Assembly: GCF_024298885.1 (NCBI RefSeq)
Contig: NZ_CP101166.1
Coordinates: 806,001 to 870,000, forward strand
DNA length: 64,000 bases
Source: Haloglomus halophilum
GTDB taxonomy: Archaea > Halobacteriota > Halobacteria > Halobacteriales > Haloarculaceae
Direction of reading: 5' to 3'
Part shown: positions 53,138 to 61,916 of the stretch, piece after piece
Numbering within the stretch: position 1 is the first letter of the stretch
Layout of the letters: every line of letters begins with the position of its first letter
The notes under the pieces: model-generated
Seen by the model: only the letters and a program-made list of their open reading frames with translations
Told to the model about the DNA's origin: nothing
The model's database searches: none
Translations under genes and position numbers: made by a program

Positions 53138-54121
53138 ATGGACGCACTCCTCGCGCTGGACGACCGGCTGCTCGTCGTCGACCTCGACACGGGCGAAGCG
53201 ACAGCCCTCCTCGAGAGTCACACCCCGGAGTGCCTGGCGGCGACCACCGAAGCGGTCCTCGTGGGGACGTTCGACGACGGCCTGTGGCGGGCCGAGCGAG
53301 GCGACGATGGCCCCGAGTCCTTCGAGCGCGTCGCGCCCGAGACGCTCCCCGAGCGCGTGACCGCCCTCGCAATCGCGCCGAGCGACCCCGAGGTCGTCTC
53401 CCTCGGCGCCGAACCGAGCGCCGTGTATCGCTCCGATGACGGCGGGGAGACGTGGCGTGCGTGTGCGCCCCTGACCGATCTGCCCTCGGCCGACGAGTGG
53501 TCGTTCCCGCCACGGCCGGACACTCACCACGTCCGGACGCTCGCGGTCCACCCCGAGGACCCGGCACGGCTCTCCGTCGGCATCGAGGCCGGTGCGCTCG
53601 TCCGGAGCGAGGACGGGGGACGGGACTGGACCGAGCGCCCACCAGGGTCCCGCCGGGACAACCACGCGCTCGCGACGCACCCGGACGCGCCCGACCGGGT
53701 GTACGCGGCCGCAGGCGACGGCTACGCCGAGTCACACGACGCGGGTGCGACCTGGGACCACCCGACCGCCGGGCTCGAGCACGGCTACGTCTGGGGACTG
53801 GCCATCGACCCGGCCGACCCCGACAGGGTGTACGTCTCGGCCGCACACGGCGCGTACGCCGCCCACCGCGTGGCGAACGCCGATGCCCACGTCTACCGGC
53901 GCGAGGAGGACGAGGCCTGGCAGCGCTTCGACGGGGAGACGCTCGGCGCGGGGTTGCCCGTCGGGGAGGGCGTGTGCCGGGCAGTGCTGGCGGCACCCGC
54001 ACCGGACGAACTGCTGGCCCTGAACGACCGCGGCCTGTTCCGGTCGACGGATGCAGGAGCGTCGTTCGAGCAGGTACTGTCGGGGGAGTGGGGCGTTCCG
54101 AGAGCAATCAGCGTAATATAG
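53138..54121 (+). CDS. BNR/Vps10-repeat beta-propeller protein
   Basis: 327 aa from the ATG at 53138. It contains several Asp-box (BNR) motifs: YRSDDGGETWRAC, VRSEDGGRDWTER, ESHDAGATWDHP and FRSTDAGASFEQV, spaced as propeller blades and alternating with HPEDPARL / DPADPDRVYVSAA strands. There is no signal peptide, so it should be cytoplasmic. Asp-box folds occur in sialidases, Vps10 proteins and photosystem assembly factors. No catalytic residues are identifiable, so a binding role is more likely. It is followed by an A/T-rich gap. Confidence 0.85.
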   Translation: MDALLALDDRLLVVDLDTGEATALLESHTPECLAATTEAVLVGTFDDGLWRAERGDDGPESFERVAPETLPERVTALAIAPSDPEVVSLGAEPSAVYRSDDGGETWRACAPLTDLPSADEWSFPPRPDTHHVRTLAVHPEDPARLSVGIEAGALVRSEDGGRDWTERPPGSRRDNHALATHPDAPDRVYAAAGDGYAESHDAGATWDHPTAGLEHGYVWGLAIDPADPDRVYVSAAHGAYAAHRVANADAHVYRREEDEAWQRFDGETLGAGLPVGEGVCRAVLAAPAPDELLALNDRGLFRSTDAGASFEQVLSGEWGVPRAISVI

Positions 54122-54248
54122 ATTTAGAACAGTTGAGACGGATGCAGCACAAATATTCCAGATATTTTCCATCTAAATCCAGATTTCGAATCGAAATCTG
54201 CCGAGACAGCAGCACCGTTCGCGTCCACCGTCGACCCGGAGCAACAAG

Positions 54249-54256
54249 CTACTTAG
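54249..54256 (+). promoter_or_regulatory. TATA-like box of the reductase gene
   Basis: ctacttag is centred about 28 nt upstream of the ATG at 54282. Confidence 0.5.
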
Positions 54257-54281
54257 CCGCCAGTCACCGACCACCGTCCAG

Positions 54282-55364
54282 ATGCACGACTTCGTCGTCG
54301 TCGGCTGCGGGCCCGCGGGCGCCCGGTTCGCCCGGAGCGCCGCCGAGCGGGGCCGCGACGTGCTCGTCCTCGAGCAGGGCGAGGTGGGAAAGCCCCTCGC
54401 GTGTTCGGGGCACGTCTCGCTGGACATCTGGGACTACGTCCCCGACGGCGCCCGCGAGGAGCTGTTCCAGAACGCCATCCGGGGCGCGCGGTTCCACCTC
54501 GGCGGCGCCGACTCGACGGCCTACGAGTTCTACCGCGGGGGACCCATCTCGAACGCCATCGACCGGGTCGGACTGGACCGTACCCTGGCCGAGGCCGCAG
54601 CGGAGGCAGGCGCCGACGTCCGCGACCACCACACCGTCACCGCGGTCGACGAGCGCCAGGGTGGGGTGACCGTCACCGCCCGCGGTCCGGACGGCACCGA
54701 GCGCCACGAGGCCCGGATGGTCGTCGGCGCGGACGGCCCGCGCTCGCGGGTCCGCGACGAGTGTGGCCTCCCCGAACCGGACGAGTTCCTCCACGGGGTG
54801 CTGGGCTTCGACGAGGACCCCGACGCCCAGGACTTCGTGGACGTCCACCTCACCGTCCCGCGCTTCTTCGCGTGGCGCATCCCCCGCGGCGACGCCGGGG
54901 TCGAGTACGGCCTCGCGGTCTCGCCCGGCGAGGACGAGCGCGCCCGGTTCGAGACGCTCTGCGAGGACTACGGCGTCACGCTGGACCGGCGCTGCTCGGG
55001 GCTCATCCCCGTCGGCCCGCCGCGACGCGTGACCGGCCGGCGCTCCCTGCTCGTCGGGGACGCCGCCGCCCAGACCAAGCCGTTCACCGGCGGCGGCATC
55101 CTCTACGGGATGCGCGCGGCCGACCACGCCGCCCGCGAGGTCGACCCCGACGCGCCGGGGACGCTGGGCGACTACGAGCGTGCGTGGCGCGACGAGTTGC
55201 GGACCGAGCAGCGCCTCGGCCACCTCGTTCGCGGGGGCTACTCCGTGCCCGAGCCGATCCAGCGGGCCGGCCTCCGGGCGTTCTCCGGCGAGATCGGCGT
55301 CCACATGGACGAACCCTCGACACTGTTCTCGCGCGAGCAACTGCGCGCGCTGCTGGGTCGGTAG
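54282..55364 (+). CDS. Geranylgeranyl reductase family FAD enzyme
   Basis: 360 aa. FAD-binding motif GCGPAGARFARSAAE at the N terminus, the PLACSG strand (Cys and Ser near the flavin), VGADGPRSRVR in the middle, and GDAAAQTKPFTGGGILYGMRAA near 265-285. This is the GGR family, which saturates isoprenoid chains of archaeal membrane lipids or quinones. Whether this copy is the lipid GGR or a paralogue cannot be told. It is preceded by its own promoter region and followed by the eIF1-like gene. Confidence 0.9.
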   Translation: MHDFVVVGCGPAGARFARSAAERGRDVLVLEQGEVGKPLACSGHVSLDIWDYVPDGAREELFQNAIRGARFHLGGADSTAYEFYRGGPISNAIDRVGLDRTLAEAAAEAGADVRDHHTVTAVDERQGGVTVTARGPDGTERHEARMVVGADGPRSRVRDECGLPEPDEFLHGVLGFDEDPDAQDFVDVHLTVPRFFAWRIPRGDAGVEYGLAVSPGEDERARFETLCEDYGVTLDRRCSGLIPVGPPRRVTGRRSLLVGDAAAQTKPFTGGGILYGMRAADHAAREVDPDAPGTLGDYERAWRDELRTEQRLGHLVRGGYSVPEPIQRAGLRAFSGEIGVHMDEPSTLFSREQLRALLGR

Positions 55365-55376
55365 CTTCGAACCAGA

Positions 55377-55400
55377 ACCAGGTTACCTAAGGTAACTGGT
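55377..55400. repeat. Operator-like palindrome
   Basis: A 24-nt imperfect palindrome, centred on gttacctaaggtaac, lies just after the reductase stop and about 60 nt upstream of the eIF1-like start. It could be a binding site or part of the reductase transcript end. Confidence 0.5.
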
Positions 55401-55459
55401 ATTGCAGACCCCCAGCACGACCGACGCCAGCTTATCAGTGCCGAGTGCGTAGTTCGGGC

Positions 55460-55753
55460 GTGGCAGAGGACCCCTCCGACATCGCCGGGTTACCGGCAGA
55501 GCTGGGCATCGACGACGACCTCGCGCGAGCGGATGCGAGCCTCCGCATCCGGCTCGAGAAGCGGCGCTACGGCAAGCCAGTCACCATCGTCGAGGGCTTC
55601 GACGACGTCGACCTGGCCGCGCTGGCCTCCGAACTGAAGCGCGCCCTCGGCACCGGCGGTACCGTCGACGAGGACAGCATCGAACTGCAGGGCGACCACG
55701 CCGACCGCGTGCCGGCGCTCCTGCGCGAACGTGGCTTCACCGTCGACGGCTGA
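55460..55753 (+). CDS. eIF1/SUI1-family translation initiation protein
   Basis: 97 aa from the GTG at 55460, preferred over the GTG at 55445 because a cttatcag box (55431-55438) lies 26 nt upstream. The eIF1 core is clear: LRIRLEKRRYGKPVTIVEGF, then a helix (ALASELKRALGTGGTV) and the strand IELQGDHADRVPALLRERGF. Archaeal aIF1 assists start-codon selection. The family is certain; whether this is the principal aIF1 or a paralogue is not. Confidence 0.9.
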   Translation: MAEDPSDIAGLPAELGIDDDLARADASLRIRLEKRRYGKPVTIVEGFDDVDLAALASELKRALGTGGTVDEDSIELQGDHADRVPALLRERGFTVDG

Positions 55754-55765
55754 CCCACCCGCTCG

Positions 55766-58700
55766 TCACCCGTCCCGGTCGCCGGTCGGGAGTCGGAGTT
55801 CGACGACCGCGCCCCCTTCCTCGCGGTCGCCGATGTGCATCGTCCCTCCGCTGTTCGTGACCGTCCACTGGACGAACCAGAGTCCGAGCCCGGTGGCGTG
55901 CTGGAGCGGCGTCTCTGCGCCCGCCAGGAGTGCCTGCCGCTCCAGCTCCGGGATGCCGGGTCCGTCGTCGAGAACCCGGACGACCACCTCGTCGTCGACG
56001 GTCTCGACCTCGACCCGCACGGTTGCTCCGGGACCCCCGTGGGTGGCGGCGTTGTCGACGAGTTCGCTCAGCGCCAGCTCGAACTCCGCGTGCACCGTCG
56101 CCGTCGCGGTCTCGGGCAGGTCGGCCTCGATGGCCACGTCGTCGTAGCTGAGTCGCGCGGCCTCGACCACGTGTGCGGCGTGTTGGGCGATATCCTCGAC
56201 ACCGAGCAGCTCCGTCTGACTGGGATCGAGCGCGTCGTGGAACGAGCGGGCGGCCTCGCCGAGACCGAGCAGCTCCTCGGCCGCCGTCTCGATGGACGCC
56301 CCGGCCTCGGCAACCGCCTCGTCGACGGCCGTCTCCTGGACGCTCTGGGCCCGCGCGAGGACGACGTTCATCTTGTTGCGGAGGTTGTGCCGGAGCACCC
56401 GGTCGAGCACCGAGAGCCGGCGTTCGTGTTCGGTGACATCGGTCACGTCGTGGCCCACACAGACGAGGCCGTGGAACCTCTCGGCATCCATCTTCGGCGA
56501 GACGGCGGTCTGGAAGCGACGGGTACGCCCCAGGTCGTCGGTGACGGTCGTCTCGATGGTGACGGGATCGCTCTCGTCCCGGGCGTAGAGCTTCGTCGCG
56601 GCGTCGCCGAGCGCTTCGGCATGACCGATGTCGAACACCGAGGAGATGTGCTCACCCATCAGTGCCTCGCGCTCACGGCCGAGCATGTCGGCGAGCGCGC
56701 TGTTGGCGAGCGTGAGGCGGAGGTCGGCATCGAGCGTGTAGATCGGCTCGCTGGCGGTCTCGACGATGCGCTCGTGGCGCTCGAGGAACTCCTCGCGGCG
56801 CTTGCGCTGGGTGATGTCCCGAACGACGCCCCGAACGGCCGTTGTCCTGCCGCCCTCGACCTCGGGGTCACCGGTGACCCGGACCCAGCGTGGGGGCTCG
56901 GTGTCGAGCTCGATCTCGACGTCGAACGGCTCGGTCTCGACGACGGCCCGCTCCATGGCCGCCTGCATCCGCTCCCGGGAGTGGGGCTCGTACAGGTCGA
57001 GCACCGCCTCCGCGGTCGGCTCGAACGACGGCACCTGGCCGTAGATATCCCACACCTTCTCGTCCCACCACACATCCCCGGTGTCGGGGTCGTACTCCCA
57101 GCCGCTCACGTCCGCGATGTCGCGCGTCTGCTCGAGTTGCTCGACGGTCCGTTCGCGCTCCCGCTCGCGCTTCTTCCGGGCATGGATGTCCTGGATGGCG
57201 CCGCGCAGCATCCGCCGCCCGTCGACGACCTCCGGCTCACCGATGGTCCGGACCCACCGGATATCGCCGTCCGGCCGGATTATCCGGAGCTCGAGGTCGT
57301 AGGGCTCGCCCTCCTCGAGCGCCCGCTCGAACGCCTCGGTGATGACCGGCCGGTCCTCGGGGTGGTAGAAGTCGATGGCCGCCTCCACGTCGGGAGCGTC
57401 CTTCTCGGGGGCGAGACCATGGATACGGGAGACCTGCTCGGTCCATGTGAGCTCGTCGGCTGCGGGGTCGTACTGCCAGCCGCCGACATCGGCGATGTTC
57501 TCGGCCCGGTCGAGCATGTCGACCGTCCGCTCGAGTTCCCGCTTGCGCTCCTCCTGGGCCGTGATGTCGCGTGCGAGCCCGACAACACCCTCGATATCCC
57601 CGTCGTACGTCAGTGGGGAGAGCCCGATCTCGATGACTGCTGCCCCGCCCTGGATCGACAGCTCCGTGACCACCTCGGCGCTCTCCCGCTCGCCGGCCAG
57701 TATCGCCTCGAGCGCCTCGACGTACTCCGTGTAGTCCTCGGTGTCGGAGAACAGCGTCTCTCGGAACGCCTCGACAGGCTTCCCGAGAAGGTCCTCCCGT
57801 GTCAGCCCGGCAGATCTCGCCGCGCTGCTGTCGGTGAAGACGACCTCGAGGGTCTCGTCGAGCACCCACGCCGCCTCCGGGACCGTCTCCAGCACCGTCT
57901 CGTAGCGCTCGAGTTCCTGCTCGCGCTCCTTGCGCTCGGTGATGTCCTGGATGGTCCCGCGGAACGTCTCGACCTCGCCGTCGATCACGACCGGCTCGCC
58001 GACCGTCCGTACCCACCGGACCTCGTCGTCGGCCCGCACGACGCGGAGGTCGAGGTCGAACGGCTCGAACCCCGAGATTGCGGCCTCGATGGCGGCCTCG
58101 ATACGGGGCCGATCTTCCGGATGGTAGAACTCCAGCGCCTCGTCCAGGGGTGGCTCCTCGCCGGCCGGGAGGCCGAGGAGTTCGAACAGCTGGTCGGTCC
58201 AGGTGAGCGCCAGTGTCTCGGCGTCGACCACCCAGCCGGCGACATCGGCCATCGACTGGGTCCGGTCCAGCAGGTCGACCGTCCGCTCCAGTTCCTGTTC
58301 GCGCTCCCGGCGCTCCGTGATGTCCTGGAAGGTCCCCCGCAGCGTCTCGACCTCGTCCTCGGCCGTGACGGGCTCCCCGATGACGCGCACCCACCGGATC
58401 TCGCCGTCGGCCCGCACGACACGAACGTCCACGTCGAACGCCTCTCCCGTCTCGAAGGCCGTCTCGACGGCGCGCTCGATGACCGGCCGGTCTTCCTGGT
58501 GGTAGACCTCGAACGCCTCCTCCAGCGGCGGCTCGTCGGCCTTGGGCAGCCCGAGTATCTCGTACACCTGGTCCGTCCAGAGCACCTCCAGTGTCTCCGC
58601 ATCGATCTCCCAGCCACCCACATCGGCGATGGCCTCTGTCTTCCCCAGCAGGTCGACCGTCCGCTCCAGTTCCTGCTCGCGCTCCACTTGCTCGGTGACG

Positions 58701-59482
58701 TCCTGGATGATGCCGGTGAAGCGTCGCTCGCCCCCGGTCCGGTGCTCGGCGAACGCCAGCAGCAGGGGGATCTCGTGGCCATCGGCGTGCTGGCCAGGGA
58801 GCCGCGCCCCGGTCCAGTCCAGCGACCGCTCGCCGGTCTCCAGATAGCGTGCCAGCCCCTCGGCGTGCGCCTCTCGGAGTCCGGGCGGCATCAGCATCGT
58901 CAGCAGTTCGCCGACCACGGCCTCGGGCGGGTGGCCGAACACCTGCTCGACGGCCGGGTTGGCGTACTGGACGACACCGTCGTCGTCGATGGTGAGGATG
59001 GCGTTCGGGGCCGTCTCCGCGAGCGTGCGGAACCGCTCGCGCTCGGCGTCGAGCTGGAGCGAGTCCCGGCGCGCCCGCAGGAGCGAGTCGACCCGGCTCC
59101 GCAGGACCGGCTCGGAGGTCGGGAGCGGGAGTACGTCGTCGGCGATGTCGGCGGTCTCCCGGACGACCGTCGTCCGCTCGTCGGCCCCAACGACGAGCAA
59201 CATCGGGAGATGGGGCCCGGTCTCGGCCTTCCGCTCGGCCAGCGCCTCGGCGGCCGCCGGGTACGTGGCCGTATCGATGAGGCAGAGGTCGAACTCGGGG
59301 AGCGGCTCGTCCGGGTCACCGACGACGACCTCGCGGTCGTCGAGCCGCTCGGCGAACAGCTCCCGGTCGCGCCCCGGCTCGAGCAACAGCAGGATCCGCT
59401 CGGACGCCGGCCCCTCGCCGGTCGTTCGCTGTCCCGAGTCGGACGACCAGGCCGGACCCGACCGTTCACTCACGGCCACCAC
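55766..59482 (-). CDS. Seven-PAS histidine kinase
   Basis: 1238 aa. The N-terminal receiver-like domain (DLCLIDTATYPAAAE) is homologous to that of the LOV kinase. Seven PAS domains follow. Four of them (second, third, fifth and sixth) share an IADVxGWEVDxxTxxxxWTD start and IRWVRxxGEP core, evidence of recent internal amplification. The transmitter carries His1032 (LRHNLRNKMN) and an HATPase with DDGPGIP and GLGLWFV. No TM segments, so it senses cytoplasmic signals. The LOV Cys motif is absent. Ligands are unknown. No response regulator lies next to it. Confidence 0.93.
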   Translation of the reverse strand: MVAVSERSGPAWSSDSGQRTTGEGPASERILLLLEPGRDRELFAERLDDREVVVGDPDEPLPEFDLCLIDTATYPAAAEALAERKAETGPHLPMLLVVGADERTTVVRETADIADDVLPLPTSEPVLRSRVDSLLRARRDSLQLDAERERFRTLAETAPNAILTIDDDGVVQYANPAVEQVFGHPPEAVVGELLTMLMPPGLREAHAEGLARYLETGERSLDWTGARLPGQHADGHEIPLLLAFAEHRTGGERRFTGIIQDVTEQVEREQELERTVDLLGKTEAIADVGGWEIDAETLEVLWTDQVYEILGLPKADEPPLEEAFEVYHQEDRPVIERAVETAFETGEAFDVDVRVVRADGEIRWVRVIGEPVTAEDEVETLRGTFQDITERREREQELERTVDLLDRTQSMADVAGWVVDAETLALTWTDQLFELLGLPAGEEPPLDEALEFYHPEDRPRIEAAIEAAISGFEPFDLDLRVVRADDEVRWVRTVGEPVVIDGEVETFRGTIQDITERKEREQELERYETVLETVPEAAWVLDETLEVVFTDSSAARSAGLTREDLLGKPVEAFRETLFSDTEDYTEYVEALEAILAGERESAEVVTELSIQGGAAVIEIGLSPLTYDGDIEGVVGLARDITAQEERKRELERTVDMLDRAENIADVGGWQYDPAADELTWTEQVSRIHGLAPEKDAPDVEAAIDFYHPEDRPVITEAFERALEEGEPYDLELRIIRPDGDIRWVRTIGEPEVVDGRRMLRGAIQDIHARKKRERERERTVEQLEQTRDIADVSGWEYDPDTGDVWWDEKVWDIYGQVPSFEPTAEAVLDLYEPHSRERMQAAMERAVVETEPFDVEIELDTEPPRWVRVTGDPEVEGGRTTAVRGVVRDITQRKRREEFLERHERIVETASEPIYTLDADLRLTLANSALADMLGREREALMGEHISSVFDIGHAEALGDAATKLYARDESDPVTIETTVTDDLGRTRRFQTAVSPKMDAERFHGLVCVGHDVTDVTEHERRLSVLDRVLRHNLRNKMNVVLARAQSVQETAVDEAVAEAGASIETAAEELLGLGEAARSFHDALDPSQTELLGVEDIAQHAAHVVEAARLSYDDVAIEADLPETATATVHAEFELALSELVDNAATHGGPGATVRVEVETVDDEVVVRVLDDGPGIPELERQALLAGAETPLQHATGLGLWFVQWTVTNSGGTMHIGDREEGGAVVELRLPTGDRDG

Positions 59483-59677
59483 CCACCGAGGACAGTGGTG
59501 GGCACCCGGTCGCAGTGCCGCCCTCTCGTGTATGGTCGGGACTGGCGAGTCCGCCGAGTGCGGGACCGGCCGTCGAGGGGCAGCGAGAGGGAGTGCCCAT
59601 CAGCCTAGTAGCTAGAGACTGATTGACACCATAAATTCCTATCGGCCCGGAGAACCCTGAAATCCCCTACGAACGTA

Positions 59678-60910
59678 TCAGTCGCGCCGGCGCAGCAGCA
59701 GCGCCGCCAGCAGTAGTCCCAGCACGCCGGCGACCGGGGTGAACCCGGGCAGTCCGACGGCCGGGGTGGCCGTCGGCGTCTCTTCGGCCGGCGTCGCGGT
59801 CGCGGTGGCCGTCGGCGTCGCGGTCGGCGTCGGTGTCGCTTCGTCGACCTCCAGTCCACGGACGACGACCTCCTCGGAGCTCAGCGACCCGGACTGGGCC
59901 ACCAGCGTCAGGTTCCCGGTCTGCTCGACCCGGAACCGGAACTGGCCGTTGGTCCCGGTCTGGCCGAGCGTCTCGCCGTCGAGCGAGATGGTGGCGCCGT
60001 TGACCGGCTCGTCGTAGGCGTTCAGGACGGAGACGCCGACCCGGTTCCCGACGAGCACGCGGGTGCTATCGGCGGTCAGGTTCAGCTCCGGCGTCCGCTG
60101 GGTGGTCGCGCGGACGGTCTGACTGGACTCGCCGACGGTGACCGTCCGTTCGACGGTCTGGTACCCCTCCTTCGTGATATCCACCTCCTGCTGGGTGTTG
60201 ACCGGAACCGTGAACGTGACCCGGCCGTTGGTCGTTCGCTGGGTGCCGGTCCCCTCGAGCGTGACGGCAGCGTCGGAGATCGGCCGCGGGTCGTCGAAGT
60301 GGTCGTCGGAGACGCGGAACTCCAGGTTCACGCTCCCCTGGCGCATCTCGTAGGAGCGGATGACGCCCCCGGGCACCGACAGCGACGTCTCGTTCCGGTA
60401 GTAGCCGTCCTTCCGGAAGATGAGCGTGTAGTCGCCCTGCTCAATGGTGCCGCTGGAGAACCGGCCGTTCGCGTTCGTCTGCCCCGAGACCACCACGCGC
60501 TGGCCCGACCGGATGAACACCGTCGCGTTCCGGACCGCGGTATCACCCTCCTCGGTGAACGTCAGTGCCGCCGACCCCTTCTCAGCGACCTCGATGGTCA
60601 CGTCCTGGGCCTCGGCGTTCGTAACAATCTTGGGGAAGTTACGGACGTAGGTGTCGTCCTGGATGGTGAGTTCGATATCCTCCCCCTGGGGCACGTCGAT
60701 GAGCGTCCGACCGCTGGAGGTCGTCGTCTCGCTCGCGCTCCCGCCATCCCACGTCGCGTTGACCGTCGCCCCGCTGACGGGGTCCCCCGCCTCGTTCACC
60801 ACCTTCACGTCCAGCGTCACCTGCTCCTGTGTCGCCGCCGTCGCCGTGCCGACGAACGGTGCCGCAGCCGCAACCACGAGGACTACACTGAGCAGTACGG
60901 CGCGTTGCAT
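59678..60910 (-). CDS. PGF-CTERM surface protein with carboxypeptidase-regulatory-like repeats
   Basis: 410 aa from the ATG at 60910. A Sec signal peptide (MQRAVLLSVVLVVAAAAPF) is followed by several Ig-like repeats (VVNEAGDPVSGATVNATWDG, AVRNATVFIRSGQ, PISDAAVTLEGTG, VLNAYDEPVNGATISLDG). A Thr/Pro/Ala-rich stalk leads to LPGF, a hydrophobic helix and RRRD. This is a PGF-CTERM sorting signal, normally processed by archaeosortase ArtA with lipid attachment. It is probably an exposed structural or adhesive protein, with N-glycosylation sequons such as NAT and NET. No enzyme domain is seen. Confidence 0.93.
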   Translation of the reverse strand: MQRAVLLSVVLVVAAAAPFVGTATAATQEQVTLDVKVVNEAGDPVSGATVNATWDGGSASETTTSSGRTLIDVPQGEDIELTIQDDTYVRNFPKIVTNAEAQDVTIEVAEKGSAALTFTEEGDTAVRNATVFIRSGQRVVVSGQTNANGRFSSGTIEQGDYTLIFRKDGYYRNETSLSVPGGVIRSYEMRQGSVNLEFRVSDDHFDDPRPISDAAVTLEGTGTQRTTNGRVTFTVPVNTQQEVDITKEGYQTVERTVTVGESSQTVRATTQRTPELNLTADSTRVLVGNRVGVSVLNAYDEPVNGATISLDGETLGQTGTNGQFRFRVEQTGNLTLVAQSGSLSSEEVVVRGLEVDEATPTPTATPTATATATPAEETPTATPAVGLPGFTPVAGVLGLLLAALLLRRRD

Positions 60911-61049
60911 ATCCGCCCCGACGGGGGGGGAACCTAAATATCCGCGGGCTCCCCGGCCGCATTTCGGCCGCGTGCCCCCCGATACCACCGGTCAGGACCC
61001 CTGAAGCCGCAGTATCCGGAATCAGCCGGGGAACGATCCGGGTCCGGCC

Positions 61050-61421
61050 TCACCGGCCGTCGCGTTCGGCCTCGGTCACGTCCACGGTGACCGGCTCGTC
61101 GGCTTCCTCGTCATCGGTCGCCGCGCGGCCGTCATCGTCGGTTCCGCCACCAAGCAGCGTCTCGCGGAGGTCGTCGGCGAACGACTCGACCTGGTTCCGC
61201 AGCGTCGCCACCTCGTCCTCGAACGCCTCGACGGTCCGGTCGACGTAGTACACCCGCTCTGCGGGAATCCGCCGGACGACGTCCTCGCCGTCGCGTTCGT
61301 CGATCTTGAGGATCCAGTGGTCCTGAAAGTACGCCACGTTCTCGTTCTCGAGCGAGCGCTCGACGGTGCCCTCGTCGGGATGCTCGTAGACGACCGTCGC
61401 CGTTCCGAGTTCCTCGTCCAT
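61050..61421 (-). CDS. Haloarchaeal hypothetical protein
   Basis: 123 aa, acidic and soluble. The N-terminal half is beta-rich (TATVVYEHPDEGTVERSLEN, ENVAYFQDHWILKIDER, RRIPAERVYYVDR). A helix follows (VEAFEDEVATLRNQVESFADDLRETLLG), then an unstructured Asp/Glu-rich tail. The repeated YFQDHW / RIPAERVYYV layout looks like a small beta-barrel membrane-surface or transcript-binding domain, but I recognise no family. Confidence 0.72.
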   Translation of the reverse strand: MDEELGTATVVYEHPDEGTVERSLENENVAYFQDHWILKIDERDGEDVVRRIPAERVYYVDRTVEAFEDEVATLRNQVESFADDLRETLLGGGTDDDGRAATDDEEADEPVTVDVTEAERDGR

Positions 61422-61512
61422 ACGCCGACGTGGTCGCGGGCGACGGATACGTTCTGGGGCCCGCGGTCGATGGCCTATTCGGGTACCTGCACACGGACTC
61501 GTGCGCGCGAAG

Positions 61513-61523
61513 GTCTAAGTAGG
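61513..61523 (+). promoter_or_regulatory. A/T box of the zinc-ribbon gene
   Basis: gtctaagtagg is centred about 30 nt upstream of the ATG at 61548. Confidence 0.5.
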
Positions 61524-61547
61524 ACCGAGGGCAACCCCCGGACAGGA

Positions 61548-61859
61548 ATGTGGGGCAGCCGAGACCGTGACCGGACGCAGGTCACGTGCATCGCCTGCGG
61601 CGAGGAGGTGCCGCGAACGGCGGCACGCGAGTACGACAAGCACGGCAACCGCTGGGAGCGCGCGGACAAGGAGTTCGAGTACCTCTGCAAGGAGTGTCAC
61701 AGCGACATCTGCCACCAGCCACGGGGGGACCTGGAGACCGTCCTCGTCGAGAGCGGCGCCGGCGAGGACGACCGGACGGCGTTCCTCCGCCGCTACACCG
61801 AACTCGCGACCGGCGAGGCCGAAAGCGAAGCCGAGAGCGAGCACGAGCGCGAGCGATAG
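61548..61859 (+). CDS. Small zinc-ribbon protein
   Basis: 103 aa from the ATG at 61548. Two CxxC knuckles (CIAC and CKEC) separated by about 38 residues plus HSDICHQ form a zinc ribbon. REYDKHGNRWERADKEFEYLC lies between them. The rest is an acidic helix (SEAESEHERER). It resembles a haloarchaeal small zinc-finger DUF (DUF7562, by memory). It starts 126 nt from the divergent hypothetical gene. Probably an adaptor or nucleic-acid-binding protein. Confidence 0.82.
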   Translation: MWGSRDRDRTQVTCIACGEEVPRTAAREYDKHGNRWERADKEFEYLCKECHSDICHQPRGDLETVLVESGAGEDDRTAFLRRYTELATGEAESEAESEHERER

Positions 61860-61886
61860 GGTCGCCGTCGGCGCCCGCCCAACAGG

Positions 61887-61895
61887 ACTAACTAG
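61887..61895 (+). promoter_or_regulatory. A/T box of the RNB gene
   Basis: actaactag is centred 26 nt upstream of the ATG at 61917. Confidence 0.55.
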
Positions 61896-61916
61896 CCGTT
61901 TCTCCTACCCGCCTGC

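Noticed and set aside
55835..59608. A 1257-codon plus-strand frame opposite the seven-PAS kinase
   Set aside because: Shadow of the minus-strand kinase; composition is unlike real haloarchaeal proteins.
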